In this document: in pieces, positions 7,740 to 16,877 of the stretch
Layout: each line of letters opens with the position of its first letter
Position numbering within the stretch: the first letter of the stretch is position 1
Source: an uncultured Blautia sp.
Lineage (GTDB): Bacteria > Bacillota > Clostridia > Lachnospirales > Lachnospiraceae
DNA length: 43,214 bases
Assembly: GCA_900549015.1 (NCBI GenBank)
Contig: URMH01000021.1
Location: forward strand, 1 to 43,214
Reading direction: 5' to 3'
Position numbers and translations under genes: made by a program
Notes under the pieces: model-generated
Seen by the model: the letters and a program-made list of their open reading frames with translations, nothing else
Told to the model about the DNA's origin: nothing
Databases searched by the model: none

Positions 7740-9716
7740 TTGAAAAATACGATCAGTCCAAGACAGGTGCATCTGGATTTTCATACTTCACCACTTATTG
7801 AGGGAATTGGTTCCAGATTTTCGAAAGAAAACTTCCAGGCGGCATTAAAAGAAGGAAATCTTTCCAGTATTACTGTTTTTGCAAAATGTCACCACGGTGT
7901 ATGTTATTATCCCACAAAGATCGGTACCATGCACCCGCATTTAGATTTTGATCTTTTAGGAGAGATGATAGAAGCCGCACATGAGATTGGTGTGCGTATT
8001 CCAGTGTATATCACAGCAGGCTGGTCAGCCCTGGATGCAGAGAAGCACCCGGAATGGTGGATGAGAAATCAGGACGGAACTCCAATGCTCACGAATTTCG
8101 ATCTGAATGCAGAGGCAGATGATCCAAAGCCAAATTGCTCCTGGATTGATTTATGCTTAAACGACGGAAGCTATGCAGAGCATATTTATGAGCTGACAAG
8201 AGAAGTGTGTGACCGATACGAAAACATTGACGGGCTCTTTTATGATATTTGTTTTATGACGGAAGCCTGCTACTGTGAGGAATGTAAAGCGGGTATGAAA
8301 AAAATGGGACTTGACCCGGAAAAAGAAGAAGATGCAAAATACTATTACACAGTGAAGCATCAGGATTTTATGAGAAAATGCGGAGAAATCCTTCATGAAA
8401 AACATCCTGAGGCTACAATTTTCTTTAACAGCGGCGGCGCGGATCCCAATCGTCCGGAGTACCACGATGGTTCTACGCATTTTGAACTGGAGGATCTTCC
8501 TACTTCCTGGGGTGGATATGACAAGATGCCTTTCCGGGCGAAGTTCTTTGGAAAAACAGGAAAAGGTTATCTGGGAATGACTGGAAAATTCCATACAGAC
8601 TGGGGAGAATTTGGCGGATTTAAGTTGAAGGAAGCACTGAAATACGAAGTGGCATCTATGATGACATACGGTGCAGGCTGTTCCATTGGAGATCATCTTC
8701 ACCCGGACGGAGAGATGGATATGGAAACCTACAAAAATATCGGATATGCATACCGCTATGCGGAACAGATCGAGCCTTACTGTCTGCACGGCAGCTCCAC
8801 TGCAAAGCTTGGCATCTACCTTTCAAAGGACGAAATAAGCAATGAAGGCACAGCAAAGATGCTTCTGGAAGATCAGGTAGATTTTGGTATTGTATATCAG
8901 GATAATTTCGAAGAATTCGATACCGTTATTTTTCCGGACTGTGTTGTTTTGGAGGAAGAATCTGTAAAGAAACTGGAAGCATTTATTAAAAACGGCGGCA
9001 AAATCCTGGCAACAGGGGAAAGTCTTGTAAAAGACGGAAAATTTCAGCTTGATCTGGGTCTTGAATATCAGGGGGCTTACGGATACGACAAAGATTACAT
9101 TATCGTGGGCGACACTCTGGCAGAGCATATGATAACTTCTCCATTTCTGGCATACAGCCCGGCTGCAAAAGTAGAAGTAAAGGAAGGGGAAGTTCTGGCA
9201 AATGTCATGCTTCCATATTTTGGACGCACTTACGGAACTTACTGCGGTCATAAGAACACGCCTTACAACAGAGATGACTTTGACCATGCGGCAGCCGTTA
9301 AAAATGGAAATGTCGTATATCTGGCGCATAAGCTTGGCTGGATTTACAAGAAATTTGGTTCTGCATATCACAGACAATATTTCCTGAATACGCTGCGCCA
9401 GGTTTACAAAGCGTCAGCTTTTCAGGTGGAAATGCCGTCTGCAGGACGCGCGGCAATGAACTTCCAGGAAGAAGAAAACCGGTTTTGCTTAAATCTTCTG
9501 TATGCTTCTCCGATCAGCCGCGGAGCTGTGGAAGTAATTGAGGACGTAGTGCCTTTATACAATATTTCCTGCTGTGTATATACGGAGAAAAAAATCAGCC
9601 GCGTCTATCTTGGCGTCGGAAAAGAAGAGCTTCCGTTTACACAGAGGAACGGAGAGGTACGTTTTACTGTGCCTTATCTGCACGGCCACCAGACAGTGGT
9701 TCTGGATATAGAATAA
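7740..9716 (+). CDS. GHL6/beta-galactosidase-trimerisation-type glycoside hydrolase
   Basis: A predicted cytoplasmic glycoside hydrolase of 658 residues with no signal peptide. The N-terminal half is a TIM-barrel-like domain resembling Pfam GHL6: YPTKIGTMHPHLDFDLLGEM, RIPVYITAGWS, then YENIDGLFYDICF with a plausible catalytic Asp. From about residue 365 a Rossmann-like domain follows (FDTVIFPDCVVLEEESVKKL, KNGGKILATGES), typical of the GH42 trimerisation domain, and a beta-rich C-terminus. Such proteins are often annotated as alpha-L-fucosidase or beta-galactosidase without proof; I cannot assign the substrate. The start is TTG at 7740 with AGGAGG 9 bases upstream and no usable ATG nearby. 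It is probably controlled by the divergent AraC regulator. Standing alone without a transporter, it may act on oligosaccharides imported elsewhere. Confidence 0.8.
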   Translation: MKNTISPRQVHLDFHTSPLIEGIGSRFSKENFQAALKEGNLSSITVFAKCHHGVCYYPTKIGTMHPHLDFDLLGEMIEAAHEIGVRIPVYITAGWSALDAEKHPEWWMRNQDGTPMLTNFDLNAEADDPKPNCSWIDLCLNDGSYAEHIYELTREVCDRYENIDGLFYDICFMTEACYCEECKAGMKKMGLDPEKEEDAKYYYTVKHQDFMRKCGEILHEKHPEATIFFNSGGADPNRPEYHDGSTHFELEDLPTSWGGYDKMPFRAKFFGKTGKGYLGMTGKFHTDWGEFGGFKLKEALKYEVASMMTYGAGCSIGDHLHPDGEMDMETYKNIGYAYRYAEQIEPYCLHGSSTAKLGIYLSKDEISNEGTAKMLLEDQVDFGIVYQDNFEEFDTVIFPDCVVLEEESVKKLEAFIKNGGKILATGESLVKDGKFQLDLGLEYQGAYGYDKDYIIVGDTLAEHMITSPFLAYSPAAKVEVKEGEVLANVMLPYFGRTYGTYCGHKNTPYNRDDFDHAAAVKNGNVVYLAHKLGWIYKKFGSAYHRQYFLNTLRQVYKASAFQVEMPSAGRAAMNFQEEENRFCLNLLYASPISRGAVEVIEDVVPLYNISCCVYTEKKISRVYLGVGKEELPFTQRNGEVRFTVPYLHGHQTVVLDIE

Positions 9717-9728
9717 AAATAACTGACG

Positions 9729-9774
9729 AAAAAAGAGTCTGTTTACCAAATAGCTGGTATCGGACTCTTTTTTT
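9729..9774 (+). terminator. Intrinsic terminator after the glycoside hydrolase
   Basis: AAAAAAGAGTC (9729-9739) pairs with GACTCTTTTTT (to 9774), with a secondary TACCA/TGGTA stem in the loop and a long T-run. Confidence 0.85.
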
Positions 9775-9856
9775 GTTCTATTCCTTCTGTTCTTTGCATA
9801 CACTATATAGGTAGCGCCGTAATCTATCTGGCATTTTGACACGGTGGAGGCATCTT

Positions 9857-10675
9857 ATGAAGCGCAGATTTTTCCGTAGCGTTCTGACTCTTTTACTGCT
9901 GGTATTTTTTTCCGTGATAATGGAGCAGGGAATCCGGGAGAGAGGCGAGGCGTCTGTCCTTGGCAAATACGTCTGTGAAGAGATGAATTTTCGGGAACAG
10001 TATATGCCGGAAGAGGTGTTTCAGGAAATTTCCGAAGAAAAGAATATATGGGAAGTATTTACGGCAACGATGCTGAAAGGGAAGTTTTATCCCGGTCAGC
10101 CTGACAGAGGGAGCGAGGTGTATAAAAAGTACAAAAAAGAAGAATTTTATGCGCTTTGTAATATGTATGAAGCCATATGGGGAGATGTAAAATATTTTCC
10201 TCTGCCTGAAAACAGAGAAAGTTTTCAGAAGCAGTTTTTTTATGAGGATACATTCGGGGAGGAGAGGACATATGGAGGAAAAAGAATACATGAGGGAACG
10301 GATATTTTCGGAAGCAGAAATCTTGCCGGATATTACCCGGTTCTTTCCATGACAGAAGGCACGGTGGAAAATGTGGGCTGGCTGCCTCTTGGCGGATACC
10401 GAATTGGGGTACGTGCTCCGGGAGGCGCATATTTCTATTATGCCCATCTGTCAGAATATGAAAAGGAATTTTCTGCGGGAGACCGGGTAAAGGCAGGGGA
10501 GATTCTTGGATATATGGGGAACAGCGGATATGGGGAAGTCGGGACAACAGGGAAATTCCCTGTGCACCTTCATCTTGGGATTTATATCAAAACTCCTCAT
10601 TATAAAGAGCTTAGTGTAAATCCCTATTGGATTTTAAAAGCACATGAGAAAAATATAAGAAAGTATACATATTAG
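9857..10675 (+). CDS. M23-family metallopeptidase, membrane-anchored or exported
   Basis: Likely a cell-wall endopeptidase or related factor acting outside the membrane. The basic start and the hydrophobic stretch SVLTLLLLVFFSVIM (about residues 8-22) form a signal anchor. A poorly conserved region of about 110 residues follows, then the peptidase M23 (LytM) domain: HEGTDIFGSR holds the HxxxD zinc ligands, and FPVHLHLGIYI holds the HxH motif. The core GTVENVGWLPLGGYRIGVRA and YAHLSEYEKEFSAGDRVKAG are also typical. All catalytic ligands appear present. The ATG at 9857 is preferred over a TTG at 9836 because GGAGG lies 6 bases upstream. It stands between a terminator and the promoter of the next operon. 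Confidence 0.87.
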   Translation: MKRRFFRSVLTLLLLVFFSVIMEQGIRERGEASVLGKYVCEEMNFREQYMPEEVFQEISEEKNIWEVFTATMLKGKFYPGQPDRGSEVYKKYKKEEFYALCNMYEAIWGDVKYFPLPENRESFQKQFFYEDTFGEERTYGGKRIHEGTDIFGSRNLAGYYPVLSMTEGTVENVGWLPLGGYRIGVRAPGGAYFYYAHLSEYEKEFSAGDRVKAGEILGYMGNSGYGEVGTTGKFPVHLHLGIYIKTPHYKELSVNPYWILKAHEKNIRKYTY

Positions 10676-10696
10676 CGAGAAATTTTTCGGATTTTG

Positions 10697-10705
10697 TGTT
10701 ATAAT
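10697..10705 (+). promoter_or_regulatory. Extended -10 promoter of the alarmone synthetase operon
   Basis: TGT followed directly by TATAAT (10700-10705) is an extended -10 element. No good -35 is visible 17 bases upstream. The start of the alarmone synthetase is 35 bases downstream. Confidence 0.5.
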
Positions 10706-10739
10706 CAAAAAATGTATGGAAATATAAGGAGCGTTGAGT

Positions 10740-11552
10740 ATGGAAATACAGTTATGGAGAAGCATTTTATGCCCCTATGAATTGGCAGTAAAAGAATTAA
10801 CCGTTAAATTTGAACATATTATTAACGAACACAAGCAAAACGACTTGTATTCTCCTATTGAGCAGGTAAGCGGAAGAGTAAAAAGTGTAAGCAGTATTCT
10901 GGAAAAAATGCAGAGAAAGCATATTCCGATGGAGCGCATGGAAGAGGAAGTGGAGGATATTGCAGGAATCCGGATCATCTGCCAGTTTGAGGAAGATATT
11001 GAGACCGTAGCTTCCATGATCCAGAAAAGAAGCGATATGGAAATCAAAAGTGAGAAGAATTATCTGAAGCATATGAAGCAGAGCGGATACAGAAGCTATC
11101 ATCTGATCATTTATTATACAGTAGAAACAATCGAAGGACCAAAACGCCTGCAGGCGGAAATTCAGATCCGGACAATGGCGATGAATTTCTGGGCAACGAT
11201 CGAGCATTCTCTCCAGTATAAATATAAAGGAGATATGCCTCCCCATGTGACGGAGCGCTTGAGCAAGGCGGCAGACGCTATCATCTCCCTTGACAGAGAA
11301 ATGTCTTCTGTTCGAAATGAGATTATGGATGCTCAGAATTCTTCACAGATGCAGTCCAATCTTGTAAAAGATATTTTAAACAATATAGAAAATCTTTATA
11401 AAGTATCAAATAAACGGGAAGTAATGAAAATCCAGGATGAATTTCTGCGCGTGTTCCGCACAAAAGATCTGCAGCAATTAGAGCGTTTTCACAGACAGCT
11501 TGATATTATTGCGGAAGGATACAGAGCGCAGGCGGTTTATCACAATGCTTGA
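10740..11552 (+). CDS. Small alarmone synthetase, RelA/SpoT-domain (p)ppGpp synthetase
   Basis: Transfers pyrophosphate from ATP to GDP/GTP to make (p)ppGpp. The roughly 270-residue protein has only the synthetase fold, with no HD hydrolase and no TGS or ACT domain, like RelQ/RelP (YjbM/YwaC). Visible signature parts are GRVKSVSSILEKMQRK, VEDIAGIRIICQF, SGYRSYHLIIYY and the stretch AEIQIRTMAMNFWATIEHSL. It is about 60 residues longer than B. subtilis RelQ; the extra C-terminal part is helical and charged (LVKDILNNIENLYKVSNKRE). ATG 10740 follows an AGGAG site; an upstream TTG at 10734 is less likely. It heads a tightly packed run of housekeeping genes, with the HAD phosphatase 12 bases downstream. 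Confidence 0.9.
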   Translation: MEIQLWRSILCPYELAVKELTVKFEHIINEHKQNDLYSPIEQVSGRVKSVSSILEKMQRKHIPMERMEEEVEDIAGIRIICQFEEDIETVASMIQKRSDMEIKSEKNYLKHMKQSGYRSYHLIIYYTVETIEGPKRLQAEIQIRTMAMNFWATIEHSLQYKYKGDMPPHVTERLSKAADAIISLDREMSSVRNEIMDAQNSSQMQSNLVKDILNNIENLYKVSNKREVMKIQDEFLRVFRTKDLQQLERFHRQLDIIAEGYRAQAVYHNA

Positions 11553-11564
11553 CAGAGGTGTTAT

Positions 11565-12227
11565 ATGCTGAATAAAAAGAAGGCGGTGCTTTTTGATCTG
11601 GACGGAACCCTGGTGGATTCCATGTGGGTCTGGTCACAGATCGATATAGATTATCTTGGCTCTTACGGATTTGCCGTTCCAGAAGATCTGCAGAGGATCG
11701 TGGAGGGAATGGGTTTTACCGAAGTAGCAGAGTATTTTAAGGAACGGTTTTCCATTCCTGATACAATCGAAGAAATTAAAAAAACGTGGCAGGAGATGGC
11801 GATGGATCAATACTGTCATTCCGTTCCTTTAAAGCCGGGAGTCAAACAGTTTTTACCGTTTTTAAGGGAAAAAGGAATCCGTATGGCAGTGGCTTCCAGC
11901 AATGATGTGGCGCTGATAGAAGCATGTCTGCGGGCAAACGGTGTCCGGGAATATTTTGATGCAGTGATCACTGCCTGTGAGGTCAGAAAAGGCAAGCCTG
12001 CTCCGGACGTTTATCTGGAAGCTGCCAGACGGCTTCATGTAAGCCCGGAAGAATGTCTTGTATTTGAAGATATTGTTCCGGGGATCCAGGCGGGAAAAAA
12101 TGCAGGAATGGAGGTATGTGCAGTTCATGATACATACAGCATTCCCCAGGAAAAAGAAAAACGACAGACTGCCGATTATTATATTGCCTCCTATGAGCAG
12201 GTAATAGACGGTACATATGAGGAATAA
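11565..12227 (+). CDS. HAD-superfamily phosphatase, beta-phosphoglucomutase-like subfamily
   Basis: A cytoplasmic phosphatase or phosphomutase of 220 residues acting on a small phosphorylated metabolite, perhaps a sugar or nucleotide; the substrate cannot be read from sequence. Motif I is FDLDGTLVDSMWVW, motif II is VASSND, the motif III lysine lies in KGKPAPDVYLEA, and motif IV is LVFEDIVPGIQAGKNAGM. The helical cap lies between motifs I and II (about residues 18-85). The subfamily IA, variant 3 ending (ED, then GI-AG-AGM) is clear. It lies between the alarmone synthetase and ygiQ with gaps of 12 and 3 bases, so it is almost certainly cotranscribed with both. Confidence 0.9.
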   Translation: MLNKKKAVLFDLDGTLVDSMWVWSQIDIDYLGSYGFAVPEDLQRIVEGMGFTEVAEYFKERFSIPDTIEEIKKTWQEMAMDQYCHSVPLKPGVKQFLPFLREKGIRMAVASSNDVALIEACLRANGVREYFDAVITACEVRKGKPAPDVYLEAARRLHVSPEECLVFEDIVPGIQAGKNAGMEVCAVHDTYSIPQEKEKRQTADYYIASYEQVIDGTYEE

Positions 12228-12230
12228 ATT

Positions 12231-14126
12231 ATGCAGAAATTTTTACCTGTAACAGAAAAAGAGATGAAAGAACGGGGCTGGGACGAGGTTGATTTTGTAT
12301 ACGTTACAGGAGATGCCTATGTAGACCATGCTTCTTTTGGTTCTGCCATTATCAGCCGTCTTCTGGAGCAGTATGGCTATAAGGTGGGAATGATCCCCCA
12401 GCCTGACTGGAGAAAAAAAGAAAGTATCCAGGTGTTCGGACGTCCCCGCCTTGGCTTTTTAGTAAGCGCCGGAAATATGGATTCTATGGTAAATCATTAT
12501 ACGGTGTCAAAAAAACACAGGCAGAAGGATTCCTATTCTCCGGGAGGAGAGATGGGGCATCGGCCGGACCGGGCGGTGATGGTCTACAGTAACCTGATCC
12601 GTCAGAGCTATAAAGATACGCCCATTATTCTTGGAGGAATCGAGGCAAGTCTCCGTCGGCTTTCCCACTATGATTACTGGGACGACAAGGTGAGAAGAAG
12701 CGTTCTCATGGACAGCGGTGCAGACCTGATCTCCTATGGAATGGGAGAGCATTCGATCTTGGAAATTGCAGAGGCATTAAACAGCGGGATCCCGGTAAAG
12801 GAAATCACATACATTCCGGGAACTGTGTTTAAGACAAAGGATTTGTCCTGTGTGTATGAGCCGCTCCTTCTTCCTGATTTTGATGAGGTGTCCGAGAGCA
12901 AAAAGAAATATGCAGAAAGCTTTGCTCTTCAGTATAAAAATACAGACCCTTTTACTGCCCGTACTCTGGCAGAATCTTACGGCACAAAGGGATATGTAGT
13001 ACAGAATCCTCCGTCAAAGCCGCTGATGCAGGAAGAGATGGACGATATTTATGCTCTGCCCTATACGGGAACGTATCACCCCATGTATGAAGAGAAAGGC
13101 GGAATTCCCGCTCTTGAGGAGGTAAAATTCAGTCTCACAAGCAACAGAGGGTGTTTTGGAGGCTGCAGCTTCTGTGCCCTTACTTTTCATCAGGGGCGTA
13201 TTCTTCAGACAAGAAGCCATGACTCTCTTATAAAAGAAGCGGAAAAAATGACGAAAGATAGGGATTTCAAGGGTTATATCCACGATGTAGGCGGCCCCAC
13301 TGCCGATTTTCGCCTTCCCTCCTGTAAAAAGCAGCTTACAAAGGGCGTGTGCAGGGACAGGCAGTGCCTTTTCCCGACACCGTGTAAAAATATCACCGTA
13401 GATCATAAAGATTACGTGGAGCTTTTAAGAAAGCTTCGTGCCGTGCCGGGAGTGAAAAAAGTGTTTATCCGCTCCGGTGTGCGCTTTGATTACGTTGTGG
13501 CAGATAAGGATAAGACCTTTTTACATGAGCTTGTAAAACACCATGTAAGCGGACAGCTTCGCGTAGCGCCGGAGCATGTGTCAGATGAGGTTCTTAAATT
13601 TATGGGGAAACCTTCCCATAATGTATACCGGGAATTTTTAAGGGAGTATGAAAAGGCAAATGCGGAAACAGGAAAGAAGCAGTATGCAGTGCCGTATTTT
13701 ATGTCCTCCCACCCGGGCTGTACCTTAAAGGAGGCGGTGCGCCTTGCCGAATATGTAAGGGACCTCGGTTTTACACCGGAGCAGGTGCAGGATTTTTATC
13801 CAACGCCGTCTACCTTGTCCACCTGTATGTACTATACCGGCATTCATCCTCTTACAGGGGAAACGGTATACGTACCGAAAAATCCGCATGAAAAGGCAAT
13901 CCAGAGAGCGCTGATGCAGTATAAGAATCCGGCGAACCGCTCTCTTGTCCTGGAGGGATTAAAAAAAGCGGGACGCATGGATCTGGTGGGATACGACAGA
14001 AAATGTCTGATCCGCCCGGAAAAAAAGCAGGGAGAACCGGCTTTGAAGGGCAATGCGGAAAAGGGAAGGAACGTACGGAAAAAGAAAACGATTCGGAATG
14101 TACACAATAAGAAGAAAAAAGTCTGA
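12231..14126 (+). CDS. YgiQ-family (UPF0313) radical SAM protein
   Basis: A radical S-adenosylmethionine protein of unknown reaction, 631 residues. The N-terminal 290 residues contain conserved YgiQ segments: GDAYVDHASFGSAIISRLLE, PILGGIEASLRRLSHYDYW-like sequence and GADLISYGMGEHSI. The cluster motif is NRGCFGGCSFCALTFHQGR with the CxxxCxxC cysteines. Farther on are PTADFRLPSCKKQ and GQLRVAPEHVSDEVLKFMGK, both typical of the family. The C-terminus is a basic Lys/Arg-rich tail, common in the family and suggestive of nucleic-acid contact, though this is unproven. The ATG at 12231 lies 3 bases after the HAD stop. Confidence 0.92.
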   Translation: MQKFLPVTEKEMKERGWDEVDFVYVTGDAYVDHASFGSAIISRLLEQYGYKVGMIPQPDWRKKESIQVFGRPRLGFLVSAGNMDSMVNHYTVSKKHRQKDSYSPGGEMGHRPDRAVMVYSNLIRQSYKDTPIILGGIEASLRRLSHYDYWDDKVRRSVLMDSGADLISYGMGEHSILEIAEALNSGIPVKEITYIPGTVFKTKDLSCVYEPLLLPDFDEVSESKKKYAESFALQYKNTDPFTARTLAESYGTKGYVVQNPPSKPLMQEEMDDIYALPYTGTYHPMYEEKGGIPALEEVKFSLTSNRGCFGGCSFCALTFHQGRILQTRSHDSLIKEAEKMTKDRDFKGYIHDVGGPTADFRLPSCKKQLTKGVCRDRQCLFPTPCKNITVDHKDYVELLRKLRAVPGVKKVFIRSGVRFDYVVADKDKTFLHELVKHHVSGQLRVAPEHVSDEVLKFMGKPSHNVYREFLREYEKANAETGKKQYAVPYFMSSHPGCTLKEAVRLAEYVRDLGFTPEQVQDFYPTPSTLSTCMYYTGIHPLTGETVYVPKNPHEKAIQRALMQYKNPANRSLVLEGLKKAGRMDLVGYDRKCLIRPEKKQGEPALKGNAEKGRNVRKKKTIRNVHNKKKKV

Positions 14127-14136
14127 GGAGTTTTAT

Positions 14137-14763
14137 ATGAGTACAGAAAAAAAGAAAAAGACAAAAATAAAAAAAGGGGATTTCGGATATTTTAAAGCAG
14201 AAAAAAAGAAACGGTTTCTTTATACGTTAATTATGCTTGGAGTTCCTATTTTTATTTTTGTAACAGCGTGGCTTTATTTTGATACGAGGATGACGATATG
14301 GACTGTGATCGCAACGGTGGGCTGTCTGCCAGGCTGTAAGTCGTTAGTAGGGCTTATCATGATGCTGATGCGCCGTCCTATGGATCCGAAGCTTTATGAA
14401 GAGATTCATGCACATCAGGGTGAGCTTGTGATGGCATATGAAAATTATATGACCTTTTATGAAAAAAGCGCATATATTGATGCTGTGGCAGTATGCGGAA
14501 ATACAGTAGTGGCATACAGCAGCGACCCGAAGATCGATACAGAATTTATGGCGCAGGAGTGCCAGAAGATCGTCCGGAAAAATGGATATAAGGCAGACGT
14601 GAAAGTTTTAAAAGAGCTTCGTCCTTTCCTTGACCGCCTGGATTCCATGAATGCCCGAAAAGAAAGTCTGGAAGAGGGAATTAAATTTGAACCGGACGAA
14701 CGGTATCCGGAGCTTTCAAGAAATGAGCTGATTCTCCATACCATTCTGGCACTCTGCCTGTAG
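14137..14763 (+). CDS. Conserved two-span membrane protein, unknown function
   Basis: I do not recognise a named family. The 208-residue product has a very basic N-terminus (MSTEKKKKTKIKKGDFGYFK). Two close transmembrane helices follow (YTLIMLGVPIFIFVTAWLYF and VIATVGCLPGCKSLVGLIMM), then a soluble C-terminal domain of about 130 residues facing the cytoplasm by charge. The start at 14137 has GAGGAG 6 bases upstream; longer frames to 14053 overlap ygiQ and lack a site. It ends 9 bases before the pseudouridine synthase gene and is in the same operon. The soluble part mixes alpha and beta predictions with no catalytic motif I can name. Confidence 0.75.
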   Translation: MSTEKKKKTKIKKGDFGYFKAEKKKRFLYTLIMLGVPIFIFVTAWLYFDTRMTIWTVIATVGCLPGCKSLVGLIMMLMRRPMDPKLYEEIHAHQGELVMAYENYMTFYEKSAYIDAVAVCGNTVVAYSSDPKIDTEFMAQECQKIVRKNGYKADVKVLKELRPFLDRLDSMNARKESLEEGIKFEPDERYPELSRNELILHTILALCL

Positions 14764-14772
14764 GAGCGAGAC

Positions 14773-15765
14773 ATGAAACAGTTTATAATCGGAGAAAATG
14801 AGGCAGGGCAGCGCTTTGACAAATACCTTGCCAAGCTTTTAAAAGAAGCGCCAAAAAGTTTTTTCTATAAAATGATGCGGAAAAAGAACATTGTTTTAAA
14901 TGGAAAAAAAGCGACCGGAAATGAGAAGCTGAAATCCGGAGACGAGGTACGCCTTTACTTAAGCGATGAGACATTTGAAAATTTTGCGGGAAAAGCGACT
15001 GTTTCCAGGGCAGTGTGTAAGCTTTCTGTTGTTTATGAGGATAAAGATATTCTTCTTATCAACAAACCGGCAGGAATGCTTTCCCAGCCGGATAAAACAG
15101 GGAAGCCGTCGCTTGTGGAATATGTGATCGGCTATCTTCTTGAAAAAGGGGAGATTACAGAAAAAGATCTTTCTACCTTTAAACCGTCTGTCTGTAACCG
15201 TCTTGACAGGAATACGAGCGGAATTGTGGCAGCAGGGAAAAGCCTTCGGGGACTTCAGATGCTTTCCGCACTTTTTCATGACCGAAGCATGAATAAATAC
15301 TATCTCTGTATTACAGAGGGCGTAATTGAAAAAGAAGCTCATATCAAAGGATATTTGCATAAAGAGGAAAAATGTAATAAAGTAGTGGTATCAAAAGAGA
15401 AAAGAAAAGACAGCCTTCCCATAGAGACAAAATATCAGCCTCTTGGAAATAACGGAACGCTCACTCTTTTAAAAGTGGAGCTGATCACGGGGCGCAGTCA
15501 CCAGATCCGGGCACATCTCGCTTCTGTGGGACATGCCATTATAGGCGATCGCAAGTATGGAAGCAGAGAGAAAAACCAGATGTACGGGGAGAAATATCAT
15601 CTGGAACATCAGCTTCTGCACGGATACAGGCTTTCGCTGCCCAAGATGCCGGAGGAGTTCAGACATCTTTCCAACCGTGTATTTCTGGCGCCTGTGCCGG
15701 AGCTTTTTCTGCAGATTTTAAAAAAAGAACATTTAGAGGAGTATTATTATGAAGAAATGGAATGA
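14773..15765 (+). CDS. RluA-family 23S rRNA pseudouridine synthase
   Basis: Converts uridine to pseudouridine in RNA, probably 23S rRNA as in RluC/RluD. The 330-residue protein has an N-terminal S4 RNA-binding domain (GQRFDKYLAKLLKEAPKSFF through KLKSGDEVRLYL), then the catalytic domain: DILLINKPAGMLSQPD, the catalytic aspartate in CNRLDRNTSGIVAAGKS, LITGRSHQIRAHLASVGHAI and IGDRKYGS. All usual motifs are present; Asn replaces the common His before RLD, which is tolerated in the family. The 3' end overlaps lepB by 17 bases, so translation is probably coupled. The exact RNA target is not decidable from sequence. Confidence 0.9.
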   Translation: MKQFIIGENEAGQRFDKYLAKLLKEAPKSFFYKMMRKKNIVLNGKKATGNEKLKSGDEVRLYLSDETFENFAGKATVSRAVCKLSVVYEDKDILLINKPAGMLSQPDKTGKPSLVEYVIGYLLEKGEITEKDLSTFKPSVCNRLDRNTSGIVAAGKSLRGLQMLSALFHDRSMNKYYLCITEGVIEKEAHIKGYLHKEEKCNKVVVSKEKRKDSLPIETKYQPLGNNGTLTLLKVELITGRSHQIRAHLASVGHAIIGDRKYGSREKNQMYGEKYHLEHQLLHGYRLSLPKMPEEFRHLSNRVFLAPVPELFLQILKKEHLEEYYYEEME

Positions 15766-16306
15766 ATTCTGGGATTATGTAAAAATGATAGTCATTGTGG
15801 TAGTGGCTGTGCTTGTGGTAAATAATGTAATATTGATCAATGCCAAAATCCCTTCTCCGTCTATGGAAAACACGGTTATGACAGGAGACCGTCTGTTTGG
15901 CTTCCGGCTTGCGTATGGACTTAACATGGATTTATTCGGAAATAAAATTTCAAAGAAATTTAAAGAACCGGAGCGTTATGACATTGTGATTTTCCATTAT
16001 CCGGATGATGAAAATCAGCTTTTTATTAAAAGATTAATCGGTCTTCCGGGAGATAAGGTGGAAATCCGTGACGGAAAGGTTTACTTAAATGATTCAGAAA
16101 CTCCTATTAAAGAAGATTACCTTCCGGAGATGCCGGCAGGCAGTTTCGGTCCATACTATGTTCCGGAAGACTGTTACTTTATGCTGGGTGACAACCGAAA
16201 TAATTCCAAAGATTCCAGATTCTGGGAAAACACTTATGTGCGGTTTGACCAGATTGTAGGAAAGGCGGTTCTTCGTTATTATCCGTCTATCAAGCTGCTG
16301 AAATAA
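15749..16306 (+). CDS. lepB: Signal peptidase I
   Basis: Cleaves Sec signal peptides of exported proteins at the outer face of the membrane. At 185 residues it is the short Gram-positive type with one N-terminal anchor (VKMIVIVVVAVLVVNNVILI). The catalytic Ser is Ser38 in IPSPSMENT, the general base Lys94 lies in FIKRLIGLPGD, and box E is MLGDNRNNSKDSRFW. The gene starts inside the end of the pseudouridine synthase gene with TTAGAGGAG upstream. It may process the exported proteins of the B12 operon farther along, but that is general, not specific. Confidence 0.95.
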   Translation: MKKWNEFWDYVKMIVIVVVAVLVVNNVILINAKIPSPSMENTVMTGDRLFGFRLAYGLNMDLFGNKISKKFKEPERYDIVIFHYPDDENQLFIKRLIGLPGDKVEIRDGKVYLNDSETPIKEDYLPEMPAGSFGPYYVPEDCYFMLGDNRNNSKDSRFWENTYVRFDQIVGKAVLRYYPSIKLLK

Positions 16307-16316
16307 GGAGAATTTT

Positions 16317-16853
16317 ATGGCAACATGGAACAGCAGAGGCCTCCGGGGTTCCACCCTGGAGGAACTGGTAAACCGTACAAATGAAATGTACCGGGAAAAG
16401 GGGCTTGCTCTGATCCAGAAGATTCCCACACCGATCACTCCTGTGCGTATGGATAAGGAACACCGTCATATTACTCTGGCATATTTTGAACAGAGAAGTA
16501 CCGTAGATTATATAGGTGCAGTACAGGGAATCCCTGTGTGCTTCGATGCAAAAGAATGCGGCGCGGACTCTTTTCCTCTTGCAAATATTCACCCTCATCA
16601 GGTAGAATTTATGAAAGGGTTTGAGGAACAGGGGGGCGTGGCATTTTTTCTTATTTTTTACAGTCATGTCAATTTATTTTATTACCTTCCTTTAAAAAAA
16701 TTGCTTTTTTTCTGGAAGAGAATGGAGGAGGGAGGAAGGAAAAGTTTCCGAAGAGAGGAACTGGAGGACTGCTTTTATCTTCCGAAAAAAAGCGGATTCC
16801 TTGTACCGTATCTTGACGGACTTGCAAAAGATCTGGAAATCAGAGATGTGTAA
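16317..16853 (+). CDS. recU: Holliday junction resolvase RecU
   Basis: Cuts four-way junctions during recombination and chromosome segregation in Firmicutes. The 178-residue protein is near normal length. Typical blocks are NSRGLRGSTLEELVNRTNE (arginine-rich N-terminus), then STVDYIGAVQGIPVCFDAKE with the active-site Asp, Glu and Lys, and NIHPHQVEFMKGFEEQGGVA. The start follows an AAGGAGAATTTT site, 10 bases after lepB. Downstream, the HisF/HisE gene begins 24 bases later. In bacilli recU pairs with the ponA gene; here it sits in a different mixed operon. Confidence 0.92.
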   Translation: MATWNSRGLRGSTLEELVNRTNEMYREKGLALIQKIPTPITPVRMDKEHRHITLAYFEQRSTVDYIGAVQGIPVCFDAKECGADSFPLANIHPHQVEFMKGFEEQGGVAFFLIFYSHVNLFYYLPLKKLLFFWKRMEEGGRKSFRREELEDCFYLPKKSGFLVPYLDGLAKDLEIRDV

Positions 16854-16877
16854 CATAGTTAATACAGGAGGAACACT

